Below, one piece after another: positions 18,387 through 25,970 of a DNA stretch of 64,000 nt. The position numbers were made by a program, and so were the translations under genes. Below the pieces are notes generated by a model. The model was not told the origin of the DNA and made no database searches. It worked only from the letters and a program-made list of their open reading frames with translations. Origin of the DNA: Empedobacter brevis_A (GTDB lineage: Bacteria > Bacteroidota > Bacteroidia > Flavobacteriales > Weeksellaceae); contig NZ_CBCPHV010000004.1 of assembly GCF_965118635.1 (NCBI RefSeq), positions 267,655 to 331,654 on the forward strand. The letters run 5' to 3'. Positions within the stretch are counted from its first letter, which is position 1; every line of letters begins with the position of its first letter.

Positions 18387-19436
18387 ATGAAATTTGTATA
18401 TAGCTTAGCTTTTGCGAGTTTAATTTTATTTACTGCTTGTAAAAAAGAAAAATCGTGGGAAGTGGATGTCAAAGAACAAAATGTTCAGTTGAATATTCAT
18501 GATATCAGCCAAGATTTTTTTAACGATTCGATTCCTTTAGCAACATTAAGAAAAGAATATCCATTCTTTTTTGATGCCAAAACAGCTGATGATATTTGGG
18601 AAAAACAACGTCGTAATGAAGAAGAATTGAGTATTTATGCACAATCTCGAAACGTTTTTGGAGATTTTAAAAACTTAAATCAAACGTTGACACCAATGTT
18701 TCAACGTTATCAATTTTATTTTCCAGAATATAAAATTCCAACAATTTATACTTATTCATCAGGTTTGCAAAATATCGATTTTCCTGTGATGTTTAGTCAA
18801 CAATCTGGCTTAATGTTTATCGCGATGGATGCTTATTTAGGACCAAAGAATAAATTATACGATAGTATTGGTGTAGAACGCTATCTACGAACAAATTTAG
18901 ATCTTTATCGTTTGCCTTCTCAAGCAGTTGATGCGATTGCAAATGATATTGTTACATTTAGTCCAAGACATCAATTATTTATTGATAAAATGGTTTATGA
19001 AGGAAAGAAACTAATTTTGCAAGATGCTTTGTTAACAGATACACCAGATGAATATAAAGTTGGATATACGCCAGAACAAATTCAGTGGTGCATAGAGAAT
19101 GAAGGACAAATTTGGAACTTTTTCGTTGAACAAAACTATGTGTTTAGTTCAGATCCTTCTTTAGACAAACGCTTTTTAGCAACGAGTCCTTTCTCAAAAT
19201 TTAATAATGAAATAGAGCAAGATTCTCCAGGAAGAATTGCAGCTTGGATAGGTTTACAAATTATTCGTCAATATCTAAAAGAGAATCCGAAAGTCGAATT
19301 GAAAGCTTTATTAGATGATATGGATGGTCAAAAAATCTTTAAAGATTCGAAATATAAACCAGCTTTAGAAAGTAATAATTCAGCAAATTATACAACAAAA
19401 ACAATTGATGGTAAAATTTACCATTTTGTGAAATAA
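18387..19436 (+). CDS. gldB: Gliding motility lipoprotein GldB
   Basis: A 349-residue lipoprotein with a signal peptide and lipobox ending at Cys18 (L-F-T-A-C). Length and conserved segments, such as the C-terminal G-R-I-A-A-W-I-G-L-Q-I-I-R, match GldB, which is needed for gliding in Flavobacterium johnsoniae and is associated with T9SS function. It is followed 17 nt later by gldC, the usual order. Many non-gliding Flavobacteriales keep gldB, so the gene alone does not show motility. Confidence 0.92.
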   Translation: MKFVYSLAFASLILFTACKKEKSWEVDVKEQNVQLNIHDISQDFFNDSIPLATLRKEYPFFFDAKTADDIWEKQRRNEEELSIYAQSRNVFGDFKNLNQTLTPMFQRYQFYFPEYKIPTIYTYSSGLQNIDFPVMFSQQSGLMFIAMDAYLGPKNKLYDSIGVERYLRTNLDLYRLPSQAVDAIANDIVTFSPRHQLFIDKMVYEGKKLILQDALLTDTPDEYKVGYTPEQIQWCIENEGQIWNFFVEQNYVFSSDPSLDKRFLATSPFSKFNNEIEQDSPGRIAAWIGLQIIRQYLKENPKVELKALLDDMDGQKIFKDSKYKPALESNNSANYTTKTIDGKIYHFVK

Positions 19437-19453
19437 ACTAATAATTAGAAGTT

Positions 19454-19780
19454 ATGAGAACAACAAATATTTCTGTAGAGATTGAATTGGACGAAAATCA
19501 CGTACCAGAAAAAATGACTTGGAATGCTCCAGATGGAGGAATCAGTCACGAAGAAACAAAAGCAATGTTACTTTCTGTTTGGGATGATAAAGCAAAAGAA
19601 GCTTTGCGTATTGATTTATGGACAAAAGAAATGACACAAGATGATATGAAACGTTTCTTTCATCAAATTTTAATTTCGATGTCTAGTTCTTATGAAAGAG
19701 CAACAGAAGAAAAAGAAGTAGCGCAAAGAATCGCTGCATTTGCAGAAGAATTCGCAATTGCTTCACAAATTAAAGGTTAA
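19454..19780 (+). CDS. gldC: Gliding motility protein GldC
   Basis: A 108-residue soluble protein with no signal peptide. The conserved core (W-N-A-P-D-G-G-I, then K-A-M-L-L-S-V-W-D) is typical of GldC, which improves gliding efficiency but whose biochemical role is unknown. It lies 17 nt after gldB and is followed by a hairpin terminator, so gldB-gldC forms a two-gene operon. Confidence 0.93.
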   Translation: MRTTNISVEIELDENHVPEKMTWNAPDGGISHEETKAMLLSVWDDKAKEALRIDLWTKEMTQDDMKRFFHQILISMSSSYERATEEKEVAQRIAAFAEEFAIASQIKG

Positions 19781-19802
19781 TTTTCTGGCCCAATAAAACT
19801 TT

Positions 19803-19846
19803 AAGTCGAATTTCGTAACATTTTGGTTTGAAATTCGACTTATTTT
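19803..19846 (+). terminator. Terminator after gldC
   Basis: A 12-bp stem (19803-19814 with 19830-19841) with a 15-nt loop and a short T-rich tail. Confidence 0.7.
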
Positions 19847-19873
19847 ATATCTTTAATTTTCTGACAATAGTTT

Positions 19874-21196
19874 ATGAAACAATTATTTTTTGCCTTAACA
19901 TTTTTAGTCTCAATTTATTCATTTGCACAAGAAGAATGGACAATTGAGAAATGTATTGAGTTTGCTTCTAAAAATAATTTGACTGTTCAGCAAAATACAA
20001 TCAATCAAGAGATTTTTAATAAAAATCTAGAACAAACTTATAACGCTTGGTTGCCTGTAGTTTCGGGTTATGTAGACAATAATTTTACAATAGGAAGCTA
20101 TAATCCAATAATAGAAAAAGGATATTATCAGTTTTCAAATTCTTTCGGCGTACAATCCAACATTAATATTTATAACGGAGGAATTGTTCAGCTGAATAAA
20201 GATAAAGCTGCACTAGAATTAGAAGCTTCTAAAGTGCAAACAGCAATGACAATAAATGATATTTCGTTGCAGATTACAAATTATTATTTAGCGATTTTAT
20301 TGAACAAAGAATTGAAACGAGTTGCGGTTGGTAATTTGAATATCTCGAAACAATTATTGGATCAAAATCAAAAGAAATTCAAAGCAGGATCTGTTGCTCA
20401 ATCCATTGTTGCACAATCAGAATCTGAAGTTGCTACAAATACACGTGAAGTGGTAAATGCTCAAATAGAAATAGAACGAGCTTTGTTCAATTTAGCAATG
20501 TTACTACAATTGAACGATTACCGAAATTTTGAAGTAACGAATGTAAAAATTCCAGATAATGTAACGTCTCAATTATATAATTTAGAAGATGTTGTAGAAA
20601 CAGCTTATAACACTCAACCTGTTGTAAAGCATGCTGAATTGCAAATAGATGTTGCAGCAAAAGAAACGCAAATTGCTAGAACTTCATTGTTTCCAAAAAT
20701 TACAGGAAGTTTTAATTTCGGAACAAATTATATACAATATTTTAATAAAAAATTACATCAAGATGCATTTTTAGAACAATTTGGGCATAATGTAACTGGT
20801 GTTTTTGGTGTTGGAGTTACCATTCCAATTTGGAATCAATATTCATATAAAATTAATATTCAGAAAGCATTAATCAACGAAGATTTAACAAAAGTTGGAC
20901 TTTTACAATCGAAACAAGAGGTGTTGAAAAATGTTCAATCTGCATATTTCGAAGTGAATAGTTCTTATGCATCTTACGATTCGTCAAAAGAAGCCGTAAA
21001 ATATGCGAAGATTTCGTACGATTTTGCACAGAAATCTTATAATGCTGGCGTTATTAATCTATATGATTTCAATCGATCTCGCAATGATATGATGATAGCA
21101 GAATCACGAATGTTGCAAGCAAAATATAACTACATTTTTAAACAGAAAGTATTAGATTTCTACGCTGGCGTTCCAATTACCTTGGAATCAAAATAA
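19874..21196 (+). CDS. TolC-family outer-membrane efflux protein
   Basis: A 440-residue protein with a signal peptide ending near residue 19 (S-F-A-Q). It has two copies of the outer-membrane efflux protein repeat, with long coiled-coil helices and the recurrent Y-x-A-G-x-I/V motif. TolC-like proteins form trimeric channels for efflux pumps or type I secretion. No partner pump or periplasmic adaptor is adjacent, so the substrate cannot be inferred. Confidence 0.92.
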   Translation: MKQLFFALTFLVSIYSFAQEEWTIEKCIEFASKNNLTVQQNTINQEIFNKNLEQTYNAWLPVVSGYVDNNFTIGSYNPIIEKGYYQFSNSFGVQSNINIYNGGIVQLNKDKAALELEASKVQTAMTINDISLQITNYYLAILLNKELKRVAVGNLNISKQLLDQNQKKFKAGSVAQSIVAQSESEVATNTREVVNAQIEIERALFNLAMLLQLNDYRNFEVTNVKIPDNVTSQLYNLEDVVETAYNTQPVVKHAELQIDVAAKETQIARTSLFPKITGSFNFGTNYIQYFNKKLHQDAFLEQFGHNVTGVFGVGVTIPIWNQYSYKINIQKALINEDLTKVGLLQSKQEVLKNVQSAYFEVNSSYASYDSSKEAVKYAKISYDFAQKSYNAGVINLYDFNRSRNDMMIAESRMLQAKYNYIFKQKVLDFYAGVPITLESK

Positions 21197-21259
21197 ATTT
21201 TTCTTCATTTCTGCTAGAAAATCATTTAATCAGACATAAATCATCTAACTTTCGTGATG

Positions 21260-21267
21260 TATCTTTG
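21260..21267 (+). promoter_or_regulatory. -7 box immediately upstream of tsaB
   Basis: TATCTTTG matches TAnnTTTG and ends 4 nt before the tsaB ATG at 21272. With initiation about 5-7 nt after the box, the message would be leaderless or nearly so. No clear -33 element. Confidence 0.5.
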
Positions 21268-21271
21268 CAGC

Positions 21272-21943
21272 ATGGCAACAATCTTAAATTTAGAAACTTC
21301 AACAAAAAATTGTTCAGTTTCGATTGCTAAAGATGGCGTTCAACTATGTTTGGTTGAAGAAAGTGATGAAAATTATGCACATGGCGAAAAACTAAATCAG
21401 TTTGTGAATTGGTGCGTGGAAGGAGCGGAAATAAATTGGAAAGATATCGAGGCAGTTTGTGTATCAAAAGGCCCAGGTTCTTACACAGGTTTACGTATTG
21501 GTGTTTCTTCTGCGAAAGGTTTTGCATATGGTTCTGATATTCCTTTAATAGCAATTAATTCATTGCAAATTTTGGCTGAATCACAATTAAATCAAGAAGT
21601 TGATTATATCATTCCAATGATCGATGCGCGCCGAATGGAAGTGTATACCGCTTTGTTCGATAAGCAAGGAAATCAGCTAACAGAAACAGAAGCCAAAATA
21701 ATCGATGAAACATCTTTTGAAGATTTGAAAGGAAAGAAAATTATTTTTGTTGGTGATGGAGCAGAAAAATGTCAAGAAGTTTTAGCGTATTTGGATGCTA
21801 CATTTGTCCAAACTTTTCCATCGGCGAAAAATATGATTCGCGTTGCAGAAGAAAAATATAATCAAAAATCATTTGAAGATGTTGCGTATTTCGAGCCATA
21901 TTATTTGAAAGATTTTGTAGCTGGAAAAAAGAAATCTGAATAA
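21272..21943 (+). CDS. tsaB: tRNA N6-threonylcarbamoyladenosine synthesis protein TsaB
   Basis: Partner of TsaD in forming t6A37 in ANN-decoding tRNAs. The 223 residues show the family N-terminus (M-A-T-I-L-N-L-E-T-S-T) and the core G-P-G-S-Y-T-G-L-R-I-G motif. A longer frame begins at 21254, but that start lies upstream of the promoter box at 21260-21267 and adds six unconserved residues, so 21272 is preferred. It is followed 17 nt later by a DUF423 gene, probably cotranscribed. Confidence 0.93.
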   Translation: MATILNLETSTKNCSVSIAKDGVQLCLVEESDENYAHGEKLNQFVNWCVEGAEINWKDIEAVCVSKGPGSYTGLRIGVSSAKGFAYGSDIPLIAINSLQILAESQLNQEVDYIIPMIDARRMEVYTALFDKQGNQLTETEAKIIDETSFEDLKGKKIIFVGDGAEKCQEVLAYLDATFVQTFPSAKNMIRVAEEKYNQKSFEDVAYFEPYYLKDFVAGKKKSE

Positions 21944-21960
21944 AATAAAAAAAGATAATT

Positions 21961-22344
21961 ATGAAAAATCTTGTGTTGACAATCGCTTCATTATATGGAA
22001 TGACAGCGGTTATATTAGGTGCTTTCGGAGCTCATGCTTTTAAGAAAATATTACCTGCCGAAAAATTAGCAAGTTTTGAAGTTGGTGTTCGTTATCAAAT
22101 GTATCATGCAATTGTTTTGTTGGCAGTTGGGCTTTATTTCCAATTTAATAGCGGATTAGAACGCTCTGCAGTTTGGTGTTTAATCGCAGGAACATTTGTT
22201 TTTTCTGTAAGTATCTATTTGTTGTCATTCGCAGAACATTGGAATACGAATTTAAAATTTCTAGGACCAATAACGCCGCTTGGAGGATTATTTATGATTA
22301 TTGGTTGGGCTTTATTAGCTTGGATTTTTATGAAAGGAAAATAA
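21961..22344 (+). CDS. DUF423 (YgdD-like) membrane protein
   Basis: A 127-residue protein with four membrane helices. The segment G-A-F-G-A-H-A-F-K followed by R-Y-Q-M-Y-H-A and, near the end, T-P-L-G-G are the standard DUF423 signatures. Function is unknown across the family. It lies 17 nt after tsaB. Its stop codon is part of a promoter-like box for the next gene. Confidence 0.93.
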   Translation: MKNLVLTIASLYGMTAVILGAFGAHAFKKILPAEKLASFEVGVRYQMYHAIVLLAVGLYFQFNSGLERSAVWCLIAGTFVFSVSIYLLSFAEHWNTNLKFLGPITPLGGLFMIIGWALLAWIFMKGK

Positions 22345-22349
22345 TTTTG
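22342..22349 (+). promoter_or_regulatory. -7 box upstream of small secreted protein gene
   Basis: TAATTTTG matches TAnnTTTG, overlaps the DUF423 stop codon and lies 30 nt before the ATG at 22380. Confidence 0.4.
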
Positions 22350-22379
22350 TTTAAATTTATATAATTGTTAATCAGTTAT

Positions 22380-22901
22380 ATGGATTTACGAAAAAAACTG
22401 TTAGTTGGGTTATTATTTTTACTTGCAATTAATATAAAAGCGCAAGATAAATTAGTGTTAACTACGCCTCTTATCTTTGAGCATGACAACTTTGAATTGA
22501 AATTGTTTAACAATAATCAATTCAAATATAAATCAGTTTTTTTTAGTTGTATTGTAGAGTTAGATATAAACGGTAAAGAAATTAATAATGCTGATTATAG
22601 TTTTGCAGAAGGAACTTATCAAGTAAAGAATAATAAATTAATCTTAACTGTGAAATCGTCAAGTGGATATTATTCGTTACAAAAAGAATACTATTTTTTA
22701 ATTCTTGATAAAAAGACTTTTTTGATATCTAACAAGGATCGAAAAAATCTTAAAGAAGTAAGAATGAAAAGTCCGAACAAATCTTTTCCGAATTATATTA
22801 TAGCTACTAATAATAGAAGAGAATATACTTTTTATCAAACAGAACAAAAAGTAAACTTAATTGGTTACGAGAAAGAAAAAATATATCAATTGTTTAAATA
22901 G
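22380..22901 (+). CDS. Hypothetical secreted protein
   Basis: A 173-residue protein that I do not recognise. It has a signal peptide (MDLRKKLLVGLLFLLAINIKAQ) with cleavage near residue 22, then a lysine- and asparagine-rich beta-type domain with alternating hydrophobic residues. The ATG at 22380 is chosen over an upstream TTG at 22365 because it starts directly at the signal peptide. It is followed by a bidirectional terminator. Confidence 0.7.
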   Translation: MDLRKKLLVGLLFLLAINIKAQDKLVLTTPLIFEHDNFELKLFNNNQFKYKSVFFSCIVELDINGKEINNADYSFAEGTYQVKNNKLILTVKSSSGYYSLQKEYYFLILDKKTFLISNKDRKNLKEVRMKSPNKSFPNYIIATNNRREYTFYQTEQKVNLIGYEKEKIYQLFK

Positions 22902-22932
22902 AAAAACGGCTCAGTAATCTGAGCCGTTTTTT
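22902..22932. terminator. Bidirectional terminator at 22.9 kb
   Basis: A 13-bp stem (22902-22914 with 22919-22931) with a TAAT loop and A/T tracts on both sides, lying between converging genes. Confidence 0.9.
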
Positions 22933-22940
22933 GTTTATAT

Positions 22941-23441
22941 TTATTCAAAATCATCTTCGTCAAATTCGAATTCTTCGAATGTACATTCTATTTCAAATGG
23001 AATATCTTTATCAGATTCTTCCACAAAATCCTGTACTTCACCTTTCCAATTCAATGTCAAAATTCCTTTGTCGTTTACACTAAAAGTTAATTCGTTATTG
23101 ACAGTTTCGTAGTCTTCTTCCGAAACATTCAAGGTTGTGTAATATACTTCTACAAGTTCACCTTCTTCATCCTCTTCCTCGACAAAGCCGTAAGGAATAG
23201 AAACTTTTTTACCATTTAATTCCTCTAAATTTTCTACGTCTAAAGGAAAATCATCGATAAATAAAGAAAGTTGAGGAAAATCATTTTGCAAAGAATCTCC
23301 TTCTACATGTTCTAAGTCATCAGTCGAATGTATTTCTACCAACAAACATTTTTTATTTCCTTGAAATACCAATTTACATAGCGATTTTTCAATATGATAA
23401 TTAAATGTTTCATCCGGATGGAAGAACTTAATTGTTTTCAT
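22941..23441 (-). CDS. Hypothetical highly acidic protein
   Basis: A 166-residue protein with no signal peptide, no membrane helix and no family that I recognise. By my count about 46 residues are Asp or Glu, and the last 15 are almost all acidic or aromatic. Alternating hydrophobic and charged residues suggest a beta-rich soluble fold. The gene stands alone, converging on the secreted-protein gene. Codon use resembles its neighbours, so it is probably a real native gene. Confidence 0.65.
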   Translation of the reverse strand: MKTIKFFHPDETFNYHIEKSLCKLVFQGNKKCLLVEIHSTDDLEHVEGDSLQNDFPQLSLFIDDFPLDVENLEELNGKKVSIPYGFVEEEDEEGELVEVYYTTLNVSEEDYETVNNELTFSVNDKGILTLNWKGEVQDFVEESDKDIPFEIECTFEEFEFDEDDFE

Positions 23442-23542
23442 TGTTTTGTTAATGTATGTTATTAATTATGAGTACGAATATAATTAAGTTCAATTAATTA
23501 TCACAAAAAAATTACTAGAAATTATGTTTTTCAATATTTTAA

Positions 23543-23577
23543 ATAAAAAAAAGCTATACACTTTTGTGTATAGCTTT
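23543..23577 (-). terminator. Terminator of the YceI-family gene
   Basis: A 12-bp stem (23550-23561 with 23566-23577) with a TTTT loop. On the minus strand it is followed by a T-rich run at 23549-23543. Confidence 0.8.
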
Positions 23578-23599
23578 GTATGATAATAATTTATATCAA

Positions 23600-24280
23600 T
23601 TATTTTGCAGCTTCTTCTGTAACTGGTTTTGCAGATAAATCTACTTGTAATAAAACTTCGTCTTTTACGATAGAACCTCCAGCTCCAGTAAAAGTAATTC
23701 CGAAATCTTTACGGTTAATTCCAAATTCTTCAGATTTGATTGAAACACCATTCGAATCAACTGTTACGTTAGCTTTGAAAGTAACATTTTTAGGAACTCC
23801 ACGGAAATCTAAGTTTCCAGAAATTTCTGAATTATAATCACCTCCTTCTAAAGCTTTAACTCCTGTAATTTCGAAAGTTGCAGTTGGGAACTTTTCAACA
23901 TCTAAGAAATCAGCAGATTTTAAGTGCCCGTCTAATTTTCCTTTGCTATCTGCATCTGCATCTAAATCTTTAGATTCGAAAGAAGAAAAATCAGCAACGA
24001 ATTTTCCAGATTCTAAAACTCCATTGTTTACTTGTACAGAACCTTCTTTTAATTTTACTACTCCGTAATGACCTTCTTCTGGTTTGTTAATATCATCAAA
24101 AGTTTTTCCGCCTTTCCAATTTACAACAGATGCAGTTGTGTCAACAGCATATTCTGCAGCACCTTCAGTTGCTGTTGCTCCATCTTTAGCTTCAGTTGCA
24201 GCTTTCGTTTCAGTGTTACCTCCACAAGATGTTAATGCAACAGCAGAAACAACAGCTAATGATAAAAATAATTTTTTCAT
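23600..24280 (-). CDS. YceI-family lipoprotein
   Basis: A 226-residue lipoprotein: signal peptide with lipobox ending at Cys19 (A-L-T-S-C), a low-complexity Ala/Thr/Glu linker to about residue 42, then a YceI lipocalin-like domain. Family features include V-D-T-T-A-S-V-V-N-W-K-G, the D-x-L-x-H-L-K-S-A-D-F-L-D region and G-N-L-D-F-R-G-V. YceI proteins bind polyisoprenoid or amphiphilic ligands in a beta-barrel pocket. A strong Fnr-type operator precedes its promoter, hinting at oxygen-linked control. Confidence 0.9.
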   Translation of the reverse strand: MKKLFLSLAVVSAVALTSCGGNTETKAATEAKDGATATEGAAEYAVDTTASVVNWKGGKTFDDINKPEEGHYGVVKLKEGSVQVNNGVLESGKFVADFSSFESKDLDADADSKGKLDGHLKSADFLDVEKFPTATFEITGVKALEGGDYNSEISGNLDFRGVPKNVTFKANVTVDSNGVSIKSEEFGINRKDFGITFTGAGGSIVKDEVLLQVDLSAKPVTEEAAK

Positions 24281-24306
24281 ATCGTTTTTTTTAATTTGTT
24301 CGTTTA

Positions 24307-24314
24307 CAAAATTA
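24307..24314 (-). promoter_or_regulatory. -7 box of the YceI-family gene
   Basis: On the minus strand TAATTTTG, matching TAnnTTTG, 26 nt before the start codon. No -33 TTG is present; the Fnr-type palindrome occupies that side, as expected for an activated promoter. Confidence 0.55.
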
Positions 24315-24334
24315 TAATATAAATTGATAGTTGA

Positions 24335-24352
24335 TATTGATTTATATCAATA
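24335..24352. promoter_or_regulatory. Perfect Fnr/Crp-type palindrome between YceI gene and ABC ATPase
   Basis: The core 24337-24350 reads TTGAT-TTAT-ATCAA, a perfect match to the E. coli FNR consensus TTGAT-N4-ATCAA; symmetry extends to 24335-24352. Its centre (24343.5) is 29.5 bp upstream of the 5' end of the YceI -7 box, close to the class II position of -41.5. It could also act on the divergent ABC ATPase gene. Confidence 0.6.
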
Positions 24353-24428
24353 AATGAAATAATTAAACAATTATTTCATATTGAATAATTCTAATACCTT
24401 AGCCAAACATAAGAAAAATTATTCAATA

Positions 24429-25394
24429 GTGCTAAATGTAAATCAACTCAGTTATAATTATCTCGATTTCGAAAATAAAGTACTTAACAATATCAGTTTT
24501 GTTGTTAACAAAGGGGAAATTGTGAGTATTATAGGAGAAAGTGGAAGTGGAAAATCAACTTTACTGAAATTGATTTATGGTTTATTGGATTTTAATGAAG
24601 GAGAAATTTTTTATCACACGAAGAAATTGCGTGGTCCTGCATATAATTTGATTCCAGGTCATAAAATGATGAAATATGTCGCACAAGATTATGATTTGTT
24701 AGATTTTGTAACAGTTGGTGAAAATGTAGGAAAATTCTTAAGTAATTTTGATTTGGAATTAAAACAACAACAAATTGATGAAGCATTAACGGTTGTTGAA
24801 ATGTTAGAATATAAACATATTTTTCCGAATAAATTAAGCGGAGGACAGCGACAACGCGTTGCTATAGCACGAGCTTTGGCACAACAACCAGAAATTTTAT
24901 TGTTAGATGAGCCTTTTTCTAATTTAGATCAAACATTAAAATTAACAATCCGAGAAAAAATTATTGATTGGTGCAAGGCACATCAAATTACAGTGATTTT
25001 TACAACACATGATTTGAATGATGCTTTTTATACTTCGGATAAAATTTTAGTTTTGCAACAAGGAAATATGATTCAGTTTGATGAAGTAGAAAATGTGAGA
25101 AATTTTCCTGTTTCAGCTTATGTAGCAAAGCTTTTTGGTTATGTAAATGTCTTAGATAATTGTGAAGAATTGGGAATAGATTCTTTAAGAATTATTGTTT
25201 ATCCAGAAGAAATCAAAATTTCAGAAGATGGTAAATTCGAAGGAAAAGTAATTTCTTCAAAATTTCAAGGAAGAGATTATTTGGTTCGATTTACATTCAA
25301 AAATATTGAGCTACTTGCTTATTCTTCTCAAAAATTAATGAAAGATGAATTGATTCATTTTGAAGTTTTAAAATTTCATCAATTATGTATTTAG
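24429..25394 (+). CDS. ABC transporter ATP-binding protein (Fe3+/spermidine-type)
   Basis: ATPase subunit of an importer-type ABC system, about 321 aa from GTG 24429. Walker A G-E-S-G-S-G-K-S-T (residues 36-44), signature L-S-G-G-Q (136-140), Walker B I-L-L-L-D-E-P (156-162) and the following switch histidine (T-T-H-D) are intact. The C-terminal third resembles the TOBE extension of FbpC/PotA-type ATPases. An in-frame TTG at 24381 would add 16 residues with no family resemblance; GTG fits the usual distance to Walker A. No permease or binding protein is adjacent. It overlaps the GNAT gene by 10 nt. Confidence 0.85.
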   Translation: MLNVNQLSYNYLDFENKVLNNISFVVNKGEIVSIIGESGSGKSTLLKLIYGLLDFNEGEIFYHTKKLRGPAYNLIPGHKMMKYVAQDYDLLDFVTVGENVGKFLSNFDLELKQQQIDEALTVVEMLEYKHIFPNKLSGGQRQRVAIARALAQQPEILLLDEPFSNLDQTLKLTIREKIIDWCKAHQITVIFTTHDLNDAFYTSDKILVLQQGNMIQFDEVENVRNFPVSAYVAKLFGYVNVLDNCEELGIDSLRIIVYPEEIKISEDGKFEGKVISSKFQGRDYLVRFTFKNIELLAYSSQKLMKDELIHFEVLKFHQLCI

Positions 25395-25924
25395 ACAGTT
25401 TACAGCTAAAGGAATTGTGTAGCGAACGATTGATTTTGATTCCGTTTACGATTTCCATTTGCAAGAATATTTTAGAAAATAATTATACAGATTTAGAGCA
25501 ATTAAATTTAGTAAGAGGAAATGGTTGGCCAGATGAAGATATGGTTGAAACGTTGCCTCGTATTATGAATAATTTATCAAAAATTGATTATTTAACAGGT
25601 TTCGAATCATGGATGATTGTTAAGAAATCGTCACGAGAAGTAATTGGAGATGTTGGTTTTAAAGGATATAATTTCGTTACTAGAAGTTGTGATATTGGTT
25701 ACGGAATTATAGAAGCAGAGCGAAAAAAAGGTTTTGCGAGTGAAGCAGCTGCAGAGTTGATAAATTGGGCTTTTTCGAAAGAAACGTTAGAAGAAATTAC
25801 AGCTTGTTGTTTGATAGAGAATATAGATTCAATCAAACTTTTGAAAAGATTAAATTTTACTGAAATAGACAGAGATTCTACAACAATTTATTGGTCATTA
25901 TTAAGAGAAAATAGATTGAGTTGA
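25385..25924 (+). CDS. GNAT family N-acetyltransferase (RimJ/RimL type)
   Basis: A 179-residue acetyltransferase of the RimJ/RimL-like group. It begins with the family pattern L-C-S-E-R-L-I-L-I-P, contains I-G-D-V-G-F-K, and has the acetyl-CoA binding stretch E-A-E-R-K-K-G-F-A-S-E-A-A followed by the N-x-x-S-I-K-L-L-K-R-L segment. The substrate is unknown. It overlaps the ABC ATPase gene by 10 nt, so translation is probably coupled, and it ends at a bidirectional terminator. Confidence 0.88.
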   Translation: MYLDSLQLKELCSERLILIPFTISICKNILENNYTDLEQLNLVRGNGWPDEDMVETLPRIMNNLSKIDYLTGFESWMIVKKSSREVIGDVGFKGYNFVTRSCDIGYGIIEAERKKGFASEAAAELINWAFSKETLEEITACCLIENIDSIKLLKRLNFTEIDRDSTTIYWSLLRENRLS

Positions 25925-25934
25925 AAAAAATAAA

Positions 25935-25967
25935 AGCGAAATTCTTAAGATGAATTTCGCTTTTTAA
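25935..25967. terminator. Bidirectional terminator between GNAT and hydrolase genes
   Basis: An AAAAGCGAAATTC arm pairs with GAATTTCGCTTTT across a short loop, with A- and T-rich flanks on both sides. Confidence 0.85.
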
Positions 25968-25970
25968 TTT

